Assembly: GCA_045577925.1 (NCBI GenBank)
Contig: JAZNJH010000035.1
Span: 37,145 to 101,144, forward strand
Source of the DNA: UBA4717 sp045577925
GTDB taxonomy: Bacteria > Bacillota > Clostridia > Oscillospirales > CAG-272
DNA length: 64,000 nucleotides
Direction of reading: 5' to 3'
The position numbers and the translations under genes were made by a program. This document shows positions 49,561 through 57,466 of the stretch, piece after piece (positions within the stretch are counted from its first letter, which is position 1; every line of letters begins with the position of its first letter). The notes under the pieces were generated by a model. The model saw only the letters and a list, made by a program, of their open reading frames with translations, was not told where the DNA came from and ran no database searches.

Positions 49561-50301
49561 TCAGCCAAACATCCATTTTAACACATACTGTATATACTCG
49601 TCCCAAAATGCCCAGTTGTGCACACCCGCCGACTCTCTGTAGGTAAAATCGTAGTCAAGAGACTCAAAATGTTTTTTTAATGCAATATTTCCCTCATACA
49701 GGAAATCCTCTGTTCCGACTCCCATAAATATTCTGGGTCTTAAAGGATCGTTATTTTTCTTGCTTGCAAGCTTAAACAGATCGCAGTCATCAGGTATCAC
49801 AGCATCCTCACCGAAAATCGGAATGTAAGTTTTCTCAAAATGCTTTTTGCAGTCAACGATATCTGCCACAGACGAAAGTCCCGCCGCCGCAGAAAAGCCC
49901 TCACATTCAAGAAGCCCTATTTTGAGCGCGCCGTAACCGCCCATAGAAAGACCTGCGATGAAGTTATCTTCTCTCTTATCCGAGATATTGAAAAATCCAC
50001 GTATGATCTGCGGTAGCTCTTTTATTATGTAAGTATAATATTTGCCTCCGTACTTCATATCTGTATAGAAGGAACGGTACGCATACGGCATCACAACACA
50101 GATACCGTACTGTTCCGCATATCGCTCAATAGAAGTGCGCCTTATCCACGTTGTATGGTCGTCAGCTATTCCGTGCAAAAGATAAAGGCATTTAAGATTT
50201 TTATCAGGGTCAGTTTTTTCATTTGGCTGGGGCATAACAACGTTCACTTCGGTAGGTGTGCCCAGCACCTCGCTGTATATTTTAAGTTCTATAAGCGCCA
50301 T
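49561..50301 (-). CDS. Alpha/beta-hydrolase esterase (FrmB/EstA type)
   Basis: The 246-aa serine hydrolase has the nucleophile elbow GLSMGGYGAL with Ser119, an oxyanion-loop LHGIADDHTTW and a C-terminal His in AGVHNWAFWDE. It belongs to the esterase D/feruloyl-esterase-like group that cleaves small acyl esters. There is no signal peptide. It ends the operon with mtnN, whose stop is 4 bases before its start. The natural substrate is unknown. Confidence 0.85.
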   Translation of the reverse strand: MALIELKIYSEVLGTPTEVNVVMPQPNEKTDPDKNLKCLYLLHGIADDHTTWIRRTSIERYAEQYGICVVMPYAYRSFYTDMKYGGKYYTYIIKELPQIIRGFFNISDKREDNFIAGLSMGGYGALKIGLLECEGFSAAAGLSSVADIVDCKKHFEKTYIPIFGEDAVIPDDCDLFKLASKKNNDPLRPRIFMGVGTEDFLYEGNIALKKHFESLDYDFTYRESAGVHNWAFWDEYIQYVLKWMFG

Positions 50302-50305
50302 AATC

Positions 50306-51004
50306 TCACCTGTATATTTTCAAAAATTCAAGTATCGTTTCCTGCGCTGATTTTGCGGCAAGAGCGGCAAAGGTGGGGAAATCTATATCGGACAAGTCAT
50401 CGCCGCCGTCTGATATCGTTCTGAAAACACAGAACGGTATGTCATTCACATAGCAGACGTGTCCGACTGCAGCACCTTCCATTTCGCAGGCAACTGCGCC
50501 GAACTGACTCTTTAAATATTCCTTTTTGTTATTATCATTTATAAAAGCGTCACCCGAGGCAACCGTACCTACAAGGTATCCGTTATCCCGCCCTTCCATA
50601 GATTTTTCAAGTGCGTTTATAATATCACGGTCGCAGTCTATGTAAACCTTGTTTATCCCCGATATAAGTCCAACCGGGTCACCGAGGGGGGACGTGTCCA
50701 TGTCGTGCTGAACTACCTTGTCAGCAATAACCGCCGAGCATATCTTCAGCTTGTCAGAAAGCCCGCCTGCAACGCCCGAATTAACTATTGCATCAACACC
50801 GTACTTCAGTATCATAGTCTGTGCGCATATAGCGGCAAAAACCTTGCCGACACCGCAAACAGCGAGTACAACGTCTGCACCGTTAAGAACACCCTCATGG
50901 AACGTGATACCGCTGCAAACGCTGTCGCGCCTGTTTTCAAGCATACCTGCAAGCGCATCTATTTCAATTTTCATCGCACCGATTATTCCGATTTTCTTTG
51001 ACAT
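50306..51004 (-). CDS. mtnN: 5'-Methylthioadenosine/S-adenosylhomocysteine nucleosidase
   Basis: The 232-aa nucleosidase has IGIIGAMKIEIDAL at the N-terminus, NSGVAGGL, and EMEGAAVGHVCY plus RTISDGGDD with the catalytic Asp near the C-terminus. It frees adenine from methylthioadenosine and S-adenosylhomocysteine, clearing SAM by-products. The neighbouring esterase is likely co-transcribed. Confidence 0.94.
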   Translation of the reverse strand: MSKKIGIIGAMKIEIDALAGMLENRRDSVCSGITFHEGVLNGADVVLAVCGVGKVFAAICAQTMILKYGVDAIVNSGVAGGLSDKLKICSAVIADKVVQHDMDTSPLGDPVGLISGINKVYIDCDRDIINALEKSMEGRDNGYLVGTVASGDAFINDNNKKEYLKSQFGAVACEMEGAAVGHVCYVNDIPFCVFRTISDGGDDLSDIDFPTFAALAAKSAQETILEFLKIYR

Positions 51005-51038
51005 AATTACTTTAGCCTTTCAAAATTTAATAGATAGA

Positions 51039-51422
51039 TCACGGGAGCTTCTTTCCGCAGCTGTTACAGTATTCAAAATCGTCTGCAACGGAAGTTCCGC
51101 AATAAGGGCAAAACTTGTTGTTTGTATTCCTCTTGCTGTTTGGCATGCTTTCAGATTCCCCAAAATATTTGTTCAATGGATCCTGCTCTTCGTGAGCATC
51201 GGTAATATCAAACGTTGAATAACGGTTCTTGGAAGTAGCATTTTTAAAATTATATACTGCGTTGATGATTGCAAATATAACGAAAAAAACACCGAATAAA
51301 GCAAAAGGACCGCCGCCGAAACTTGAAACCATAATGGTCCAGAAAACGCCGAATAAAGCAACAAAAATATTCATAATTCCGCCCATAAAAGAAGGTCCGC
51401 GACCCGGCTTTATACTTTTCAT
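51039..51422 (-). CDS. Small membrane protein with C-terminal zinc ribbon
   Basis: The 127-aa protein has two hydrophobic segments (IFVALFGVFWTIMVS and FALFGVFFVIFAIINAVYNF), a charged linker and a C-terminal CPYCGTSVADDFEYCNSCG zinc ribbon. Such proteins are common in Clostridia and have no assigned role. A CCTGAC...GGAGAG-type site lies before the ATG. Confidence 0.7.
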   Translation of the reverse strand: MKSIKPGRGPSFMGGIMNIFVALFGVFWTIMVSSFGGGPFALFGVFFVIFAIINAVYNFKNATSKNRYSTFDITDAHEEQDPLNKYFGESESMPNSKRNTNNKFCPYCGTSVADDFEYCNSCGKKLP

Positions 51423-51585
51423 AACACTCTCCTGACAATATAGATTCCATTACCAATATTATAACATAAATTTAATAAAATGCAAGTGTACGGGTGTGAG
51501 TTTGTAATATTTGCAGATAAAATGCGCACTTGCCTGCCCGGGTTCAGGGTGAAGTGTACAGACGCAGTTTAATAATAAGTAAAAG

Positions 51586-51615
51586 GCGGAGCGCAAAATA
51601 AATTTTGCGCCCCAC
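51586..51615 (-). terminator. Probable terminator of the galactonate operon
   Basis: GGAGCGCAAAAT pairs with ATTTTGCGCCCC. On the minus strand the hairpin is followed by GCCTTTTAC, a modest T run. Confidence 0.5.
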
Positions 51616-51648
51616 CCTTATACAATGGAGATATTTTGTTAATTTATT

Positions 51649-52476
51649 TCAGTCGTGCATTCCCGTACCTTTGAGATGATCTATCATTTTTTCGGGATCA
51701 TCAGCGTTTACAATGCGGCTTCCGTATGAAAACGCAAGGTCGTAGAGCGGATACTCTTTAAGACTCGGCGCCATCAGCGGCATAATACCCTTTTTGAGAA
51801 GATAGTCAAACCACTCCTTCGGGCACATATTGTCAGCGCATTTTACTATCGTACCGTCTTCAAGCTGTACCCTGTGCTGCATACACGCAACCGTTATAAA
51901 GCTTTCGGGGTCAACGGACATTTCCCCTAAGATAAACCAGGGGTAAAAGCCATGATAATAAAAGGTCTCGCCGTGCTTTTTGTATACGTATTCAAGAATT
52001 TTGCCGCTGAAGGAGTTTATAAACACTCTTTCCTGTACACCGTATTCTATCAGCATATCGCAAATTTTATCAGCGCATAAGTATGCGTGAGCCTCGCCGT
52101 CTTCGGGGTAGTCCTTGAACTCAATATTCAAGAGAACGTCCGGGTACTTTGAAACAAGCTCCAAAAGCTCGCTGAATAAAGGAACCGGCTCAGGCGAAAC
52201 TGAAATCTTTGCGTTTTTCGTTACGTCAAGCTCCCTTATTTCTTGAAGAGTCATTTCTCGTATTCTGCCGCTTCCGTTTGTCATTCGCTCAACGTTATCA
52301 TCGTGCATTAAAACGAGATGACCGTCACCCGTCATACGGACGTCGGTTTCTATCATATCCACGTCAAGCGAAAGAGCACGCCTGAAAGCACTCATCGTGT
52401 TCTCAAGGCCAAAACAGCTTTCTCCGCGGTGACCGGAAACCAAAACTTTATTTTTGGGAAAATTATATTTCATCAT
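51649..52476 (-). CDS. Glycerophosphodiester phosphodiesterase
   Basis: The 275-aa GDPD enzyme has SGHRGESCFGLENT (His16, Glu25), IETDVRMTGDGHLVLMHDD (Glu43, Asp45, His58) and a later EFKDYPEDGEAH. It cleaves glycerophosphodiesters to sn-glycerol 3-phosphate and an alcohol. It has no signal peptide. Its start overlaps the PHP gene by four bases. Its place in a galactonate operon is unusual and suggests a related phosphodiester substrate. Confidence 0.88.
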   Translation of the reverse strand: MMKYNFPKNKVLVSGHRGESCFGLENTMSAFRRALSLDVDMIETDVRMTGDGHLVLMHDDNVERMTNGSGRIREMTLQEIRELDVTKNAKISVSPEPVPLFSELLELVSKYPDVLLNIEFKDYPEDGEAHAYLCADKICDMLIEYGVQERVFINSFSGKILEYVYKKHGETFYYHGFYPWFILGEMSVDPESFITVACMQHRVQLEDGTIVKCADNMCPKEWFDYLLKKGIMPLMAPSLKEYPLYDLAFSYGSRIVNADDPEKMIDHLKGTGMHD

Positions 52477-53513
52477 ATTATCCGTATATTAGAAAAAGTT
52501 GCTGGAGACGTTTCGAATTCATCTCTCCAATATGCACGGGTGTTAGCTGTTTTGCCATATTCATCCATCACTGTAAAGCGCACGAATGAGTCAATATCCT
52601 CAATCGGAAATTCTGCATAAGTAACCGCTGTACTCTCCGCAGACTTTATGGAAATTGAAGGGTCACGTCTGCCGTTGTTCGAAGCGACAATTTGCTTTGC
52701 AGGTGAACATTCTATGTGAAATACACCGTCTTCGTACCAAAGAGCGTTTATGATCGGCCCTCTTGATGCATAAAAATTGCCTTTTTCAAGTGCACTTATA
52801 ATTGCGGTATGTGTCAGCTCATCAGCATACACCATAGTAAACCCGCCAAACATATCACAAGCTTTGTGTGTATCGTCGGTAGAAATACATCCTATTCTTA
52901 GCCCGCCGCGAAGCATCTGGTCGTATACGTAAGGGCAGTATGCATCGTGTCCCGCTATTTGTGCATCGTGATTATAGTTTTCCATAGCAAAAAGTCCCTG
53001 AAGGTTGGTGTAAATTTCAGAATCCTCTTTTGACCAGGTGGGATGATTGTAACTTACAATAAACCCTGCATCCTTTGCTTTGGAAATCAGCCTGTTCAAG
53101 CCCTCGACGGAATATTCCTTATATTCATTTCCGTCTCCTTTATAAACTGCTTTGGATATATCCGGCGTTTTGTCAAGGCGCATTACGTCATCCATATTAA
53201 AAAAGGGCATTGTCCGATTTCCCGGGTCTTTTGGATAAAGGTTTATATGGTTAACACGTCGCAAGCGTTTAGCAAGCTCCATATCTCCGTATGTTTGCAC
53301 TTCATATCCCGGAATTGTCAAAAAATCATCGTCATTGAGTTCACTATGTGGCACTAAAACCTCGTGGTCGGTATATGCAAGGATGCTGTAACCACAAGCC
53401 TTGTATTGTGCTTTCAGCTCTTCCGGAGTCATAACTCCATCGGATATTGTGCTGTGGCAATGTAAGTTTGCTTTATAGTAATTAGTTTCCTTTGGCAATA
53501 AGTATGTTCTCAT
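52473..53513 (-). CDS. PHP-domain metal-dependent phosphoesterase
   Basis: The protein is 346 aa from the ATG at 53513, preceded by AAGGAG 9 bases upstream; a longer frame opens at 53570. His18 and His20 (NLHCHSTISDG), Asp25, and Asp49-His50 (YTDHE) form the first part of the PHP trinuclear metal site, with STDDTHK later. PHP enzymes hydrolyse phosphate esters. The C-terminal 80 residues look like a beta-sandwich (SIKSAESTAVTYAEFPIEDIDSF). It is the fourth gene of the galactonate operon. Confidence 0.82.
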   Translation of the reverse strand: MRTYLLPKETNYYKANLHCHSTISDGVMTPEELKAQYKACGYSILAYTDHEVLVPHSELNDDDFLTIPGYEVQTYGDMELAKRLRRVNHINLYPKDPGNRTMPFFNMDDVMRLDKTPDISKAVYKGDGNEYKEYSVEGLNRLISKAKDAGFIVSYNHPTWSKEDSEIYTNLQGLFAMENYNHDAQIAGHDAYCPYVYDQMLRGGLRIGCISTDDTHKACDMFGGFTMVYADELTHTAIISALEKGNFYASRGPIINALWYEDGVFHIECSPAKQIVASNNGRRDPSISIKSAESTAVTYAEFPIEDIDSFVRFTVMDEYGKTANTRAYWRDEFETSPATFSNIRII

Positions 53514-53597
53514 CAGTGTTCTCCTTGACTTTATAGAACTTGTGGTAACAAATATGTTCTCACGAAACATATCCGCTTCGTTTTTTACCGTGCTCGA

Positions 53598-54746
53598 TCA
53601 CCATTCTGCAACAGAGCCGTCTTTATGATGCCATACCGGATTTTTCCAGTTGTGCGGTGTCTTGTTTTCTTCCAAAACAAGCTCACGGTTCACGTCAACG
53701 CCGAGTCCGGGAAGCTTTGGAAGCTCTACGAATCCGTCTGTGAACTTGAAATCGTCCTTGTTGTTTACATAGTCAAGCACGCTCTTGCCGACGTTGTAGT
53801 GAATACCCATGCTCTGCTCCTGGATTACCGCATTGTAGCTCGTCGCATCAACGTTAAGGCAAGCCGCAAGAGCGATAGGTCCGAGCGGACAGTGCGGTGC
53901 GAGTGCTACGTCGTAAGCCTCAGCCATAGATGCTATCTTTTTAACCTCGGTGATACCTCCGGCGTGAGAGAGATCAGGCTGAATTATGTCAACACCGCCT
54001 GCAGTTAACAAGCGCTTGAAATCATATTTTGAAAAAAGTCTTTCGCCCGTAGCGATCGGTATATTACAGCACGCCGCAATTTCTTTGAAGCATTCCATAC
54101 TCTCACAAAGCACCGGCTCTTCAATGAACATAGGGTCAAATTCTTCAAGCTTCTTTGCGAGGGCTTTTGCCATCGGTTTGTGTACACGTCCGTGAAAATC
54201 TATTGCAATGCCGAAATATTTACCGCAGGATTCACGTATAGCAGCAACACGCTCTAAAACTGCGTCGATCTTATCGTAAGTATCTATCATCTGCAGCTCT
54301 TCGGTGGCATTCATCTTTATCGCCTTAAAGCCTGCATCCATCTTTTCTTTTGCCGCAGCGCCAACATCAGACGGTCTGTCACCGCCGATCCACGAATACA
54401 CCTTCATTTTGTCGCGGCATTTACCGCCCATAAGCTCATATACGGGTACGCCGAACACCTTACCCTTGATATCCCAAAGAGCCTGGTCAATACCCGAAAT
54501 TGCGCTCATCATAACTCCACCGCCGCGGTAAAAGCCTGCTCTGTACAGTGTAGACCATATACCCTCGATATTTGCAGGATCTTCGCCGATAAGATAGTCT
54601 TTCATTTCATCAACGCAGGCAAGAACCGCTTTTGCGTGTCCTTCCAAAACCGCTTCGCCCCAGCCGACAATACCGCCGTCGGTCGTGATCTCAACAAATC
54701 CCCATCTTGGACGAACAAAATAAGTGTTAACGTCTGTTATCTTCAT
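53598..54746 (-). CDS. dgoD: D-galactonate dehydratase
   Basis: The 382-aa enolase-superfamily protein equals E. coli DgoD in length. Metal ligands Asp183, Glu209 and Glu235 and the acid/base residues His185 (DFHGR) and His285 (APHCPLGP) occupy the same positions as in that enzyme. It dehydrates D-galactonate to 2-keto-3-deoxygalactonate. It lies 12 bases after the kinase gene. Confidence 0.93.
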   Translation of the reverse strand: MKITDVNTYFVRPRWGFVEITTDGGIVGWGEAVLEGHAKAVLACVDEMKDYLIGEDPANIEGIWSTLYRAGFYRGGGVMMSAISGIDQALWDIKGKVFGVPVYELMGGKCRDKMKVYSWIGGDRPSDVGAAAKEKMDAGFKAIKMNATEELQMIDTYDKIDAVLERVAAIRESCGKYFGIAIDFHGRVHKPMAKALAKKLEEFDPMFIEEPVLCESMECFKEIAACCNIPIATGERLFSKYDFKRLLTAGGVDIIQPDLSHAGGITEVKKIASMAEAYDVALAPHCPLGPIALAACLNVDATSYNAVIQEQSMGIHYNVGKSVLDYVNNKDDFKFTDGFVELPKLPGLGVDVNRELVLEENKTPHNWKNPVWHHKDGSVAEW

Positions 54747-54758
54747 AACTTTTCTCCT

Positions 54759-55787
54759 TTATCTGACAACTCTGCCCGAGCCGTCGCCCGATGCAAGTGT
54801 TTCAACTTCCTTAAGGCTTACCATATTGAAATCGTGCTCGATCGTGTGCTTGAGGCAGGAAGCCGCCGCTGCAAATTCGATTGCTTTTTTGTCTTCGTAA
54901 TCGGACGTAAGAGCATAAATGAGTGCTCCGCCGAATGAGTCTCCGCCGCCCACACGGTCAACGATTTGTATATCGTATTCGCGTGAAAACTGTGCCGTGT
55001 CCGTTTTTGAATCGTAAAGCATTCCTGCCCAGGTATTTCTGCTTGCCGATATGCTTCCTCGAAGCGTGATTGCCACCTTTTTAAAGTCAAAACGCTCCGC
55101 AAGCTGACGCGCAACGTCTATGTATCCTTCATAACTCAGATTGCCGCTGTTTATGTCCGTATGAGCCGCATGTATGCCGAAAACGTCTGCTGCATCCTGC
55201 TCATTCGCGATACATACGTCAATGTATTGCGCAAGCTCACTCATAACTTTGCCTGCTTGTTCGCGTGACCAAAGCTTGCTGCGATAATTGAGGTCACAGC
55301 TGACAGTTATGCCCATCTCCTTTGCAGTAACACAAGCATCTTCACACGCCTTTACCATGTTTTCACTAAGTGCGGGTGTAATTCCAGTAAAATGAAACCA
55401 CTTTGCACCCTTGAATATTTCTTTCCAATTAAATTCTGCAGGATCAGCTTCTGATATCGCAGAATTTTCACGGTCATATATTACCTTTGACGGTCTTTGA
55501 GAAGCACCCTTTTCAAGATAGAAAGTACCAAGTCGCTTACCGCCTCTCAAAATCCGACTTGTATCAACACCGTTTCTGCGCATTTCACGGATAACATAGT
55601 CACCGATCTCGTGAGTAGGCACTTTTGTAACAAAAGCTGCATCCGCTCCATAATTTGCAAGTGATACGGCAACGTTTGCTTCTCCGCCGGCTAAATTCAC
55701 TTCAAATTTATCAGCCTGTACGAGTCTGAGGTATCCCTCGGGATTAAAGCGAAGCATAACTTCGCCGAATGTTACTATTCTGCTCAT
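54759..55787 (-). CDS. 2-Keto-3-deoxy-galactonate/gluconate kinase (PfkB)
   Basis: The 342-aa PfkB-family sugar kinase has the N-terminal FNLAGGEANVAVSLANYG-type GG motif (VNLAGGEANVAVSLA) and the C-terminal DRVGGGDSFGGAL with the catalytic Asp. It lies between the aldolase and dgoD genes, so its likely role is phosphorylation of 2-keto-3-deoxygalactonate at O6. KdgK-type enzymes accept both gluconate and galactonate derivatives, so the sugar is assigned by context. Confidence 0.9.
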   Translation of the reverse strand: MSRIVTFGEVMLRFNPEGYLRLVQADKFEVNLAGGEANVAVSLANYGADAAFVTKVPTHEIGDYVIREMRRNGVDTSRILRGGKRLGTFYLEKGASQRPSKVIYDRENSAISEADPAEFNWKEIFKGAKWFHFTGITPALSENMVKACEDACVTAKEMGITVSCDLNYRSKLWSREQAGKVMSELAQYIDVCIANEQDAADVFGIHAAHTDINSGNLSYEGYIDVARQLAERFDFKKVAITLRGSISASRNTWAGMLYDSKTDTAQFSREYDIQIVDRVGGGDSFGGALIYALTSDYEDKKAIEFAAAASCLKHTIEHDFNMVSLKEVETLASGDGSGRVVR

Positions 55788-55798
55788 TTTTATCTCCC

Positions 55799-56443
55799 TT
55801 ATTTTACCACACTTACATACTTTTCTGCAAGCTTGGTTATTCCATTATAATCATTATTTTCAAGCATCTTTTTGTTTACTATATTTGTACCTATACCAAA
55901 TCCCGACACGCCTGCTTTAAGATATTCTTCCATATTGTTCTCGTCAATTCCGCCGACTGCGGTAAATCTAACGTGGCTGAGAGGAGCTTTTACGGCTTTT
56001 ACGTACGCCGCACCCAGATTGCTTATCGGGAACAGCTTTACGAAATGTGCACCGCACTCGTGTGCGTACTCAACCTCACTCGGAGTAAGCGCACCCGGCA
56101 TTGAAACCATACCGAGCTCGCGGGTCTTTTTAATGACCTCAGCGTTCGTATTGGGCGAAATGATAAAACTGCCGCCTGCATTTTTAGTAAGCTCTACCTG
56201 TTTTGTTGTAAGAACAGTTCCTGTACCTATGTACATCTTATCGGCAAAAGCTTCTGACAAGAGTCTGATATTTTCAGCGGTATCCTCATCACTGATCTTT
56301 CCGCTTGCATCAAATGTGACCTCCAAAAGGCGTATACCTCCGTCATACATCGCTTTACACAATGGCAAAAGCTTCTTGCGTTCTACGCCTCTGACGATTA
56401 CTATGATCTTTTCTTTTTCAATTGCTTCAATTATTTTTTGCAT
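55799..56443 (-). CDS. KDPG/KDPGal aldolase
   Basis: The 214-aa class I aldolase has Glu41 (LLEVTF) and the Schiff-base Lys136 (HFVKLFPIS). It splits 2-keto-3-deoxy-6-phospho-galactonate (or -gluconate) into pyruvate and glyceraldehyde 3-phosphate. It is the first gene of the five-gene operon. It is 11 bases before the kinase. Context favours the galactonate substrate. Confidence 0.92.
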   Translation of the reverse strand: MQKIIEAIEKEKIIVIVRGVERKKLLPLCKAMYDGGIRLLEVTFDASGKISDEDTAENIRLLSEAFADKMYIGTGTVLTTKQVELTKNAGGSFIISPNTNAEVIKKTRELGMVSMPGALTPSEVEYAHECGAHFVKLFPISNLGAAYVKAVKAPLSHVRFTAVGGIDENNMEEYLKAGVSGFGIGTNIVNKKMLENNDYNGITKLAEKYVSVVK

Positions 56444-56524
56444 TCTATCTCACCCCGTACTCATTATATAAGATTAGAATAGCATATATTTTTGGAAAAG
56501 TATATTGAATATTACATAATTATA

Positions 56525-56553
56525 TTGCAAAAACTATAAATTTGTGATAAACT
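56525..56553 (+). promoter_or_regulatory. Promoter of the dgo AraC gene
   Basis: TTGCAA and TAAACT have a 17-base spacer. The expected start, seven bases after the -10 box, is the A of the ATG at 56560. Confidence 0.7.
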
Positions 56554-56559
56554 AAATAT

Positions 56560-57357
56560 ATGGAAAATTATTTTGAAGAAAAAACAAGCTATAATCAAAT
56601 ATCGTTTCGGTACGCTAAAGGCAAATCTCTCAAAACAGGAAATGAAATCCATCCTTTTCACGAAATTTTGTTTTATATAGACGGGAAGGCAACGTTTTTA
56701 TCAGAAAATTTCAAAGAAGAACTAACGGAAGGTACACTTCTTATAATACCAAAAGAAATGTATCATAAATTTCTTATAAAAAATGAAAAAAACTACACTA
56801 GATTTGTAATAAACTTCCCCGATTTTGAAATTATTAAACCATTATTGCCTCAGGCTATGTCCGAAATAAAAATCATCAAAGAAATAAATATCAATTTGAG
56901 AAATATTTTAAACAGAATGTGTGATATTATAAGTAAAGAAAAAAGCGAAAGTGCAAAAGTAAACCTATATGGATCTTTTCTTTCGCTAATCTCAGAAATA
57001 TGTATCGATACAAAAAGTGCCGTCACACCAAAATCAAGAGAAAAAGAGCTTTTAATCTCAAAGTGTATCGGATATATAGACAATAATTACACTTTACCTA
57101 TTTGTGTAGATGATATTGCCCAGGAGATGTTTGTTTCAGCGGCTACACTTTTTCAATGTTTTAAAAACGAACTTGGCATATCGCTTCACAAATACATAAC
57201 CGAAAAAAGAATGATATATGCACGTAACCGAATTTTAAATGGTGAAAATCCAACAAATATCTATACACATTGCGGATACAATGATTATTCTTCTTTCTAC
57301 AAAGCATACGTAAAAATGTTTTCTCACTCTCCATCAAAAGATAAAGATTTGCAATAA
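56560..57357 (+). CDS. AraC-family regulator of the galactonate operon
   Basis: The 265-aa regulator has a cupin sensor (HPFHEILFYIDGKATFLSENF...LLIIPKEMYHKFLI) and a C-terminal double HTH (CVDDIAQEMFVSAATLFQCFKNELG and NPTNIYTHCGYNDYSSFYKAYVKMF). It is divergent from the dgo operon. No Shine-Dalgarno sequence precedes the ATG, and the promoter predicts a leaderless mRNA. Coding sequence is more AT-rich than the neighbours, which could mean a different origin. Confidence 0.88.
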   Translation: MENYFEEKTSYNQISFRYAKGKSLKTGNEIHPFHEILFYIDGKATFLSENFKEELTEGTLLIIPKEMYHKFLIKNEKNYTRFVINFPDFEIIKPLLPQAMSEIKIIKEININLRNILNRMCDIISKEKSESAKVNLYGSFLSLISEICIDTKSAVTPKSREKELLISKCIGYIDNNYTLPICVDDIAQEMFVSAATLFQCFKNELGISLHKYITEKRMIYARNRILNGENPTNIYTHCGYNDYSSFYKAYVKMFSHSPSKDKDLQ

Positions 57358-57382
57358 TAGTTACGCAAATTTACACAAGCAT

Positions 57383-57421
57383 TCAGGGGTACACCGTATA
57401 AACGGTGTACCCCTGAAACTG
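57383..57421. terminator. Bidirectional terminator
   Basis: CAGGGGTACACCGT pairs with ACGGTGTACCCCTG (14 bp). It lies between the AraC gene and the convergent SLH-protein gene. Confidence 0.82.
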
Positions 57422-57466
57422 TTATGCCATTTTATTATTCCTGTTTCCAGAAAATTTCAAAGAAGC

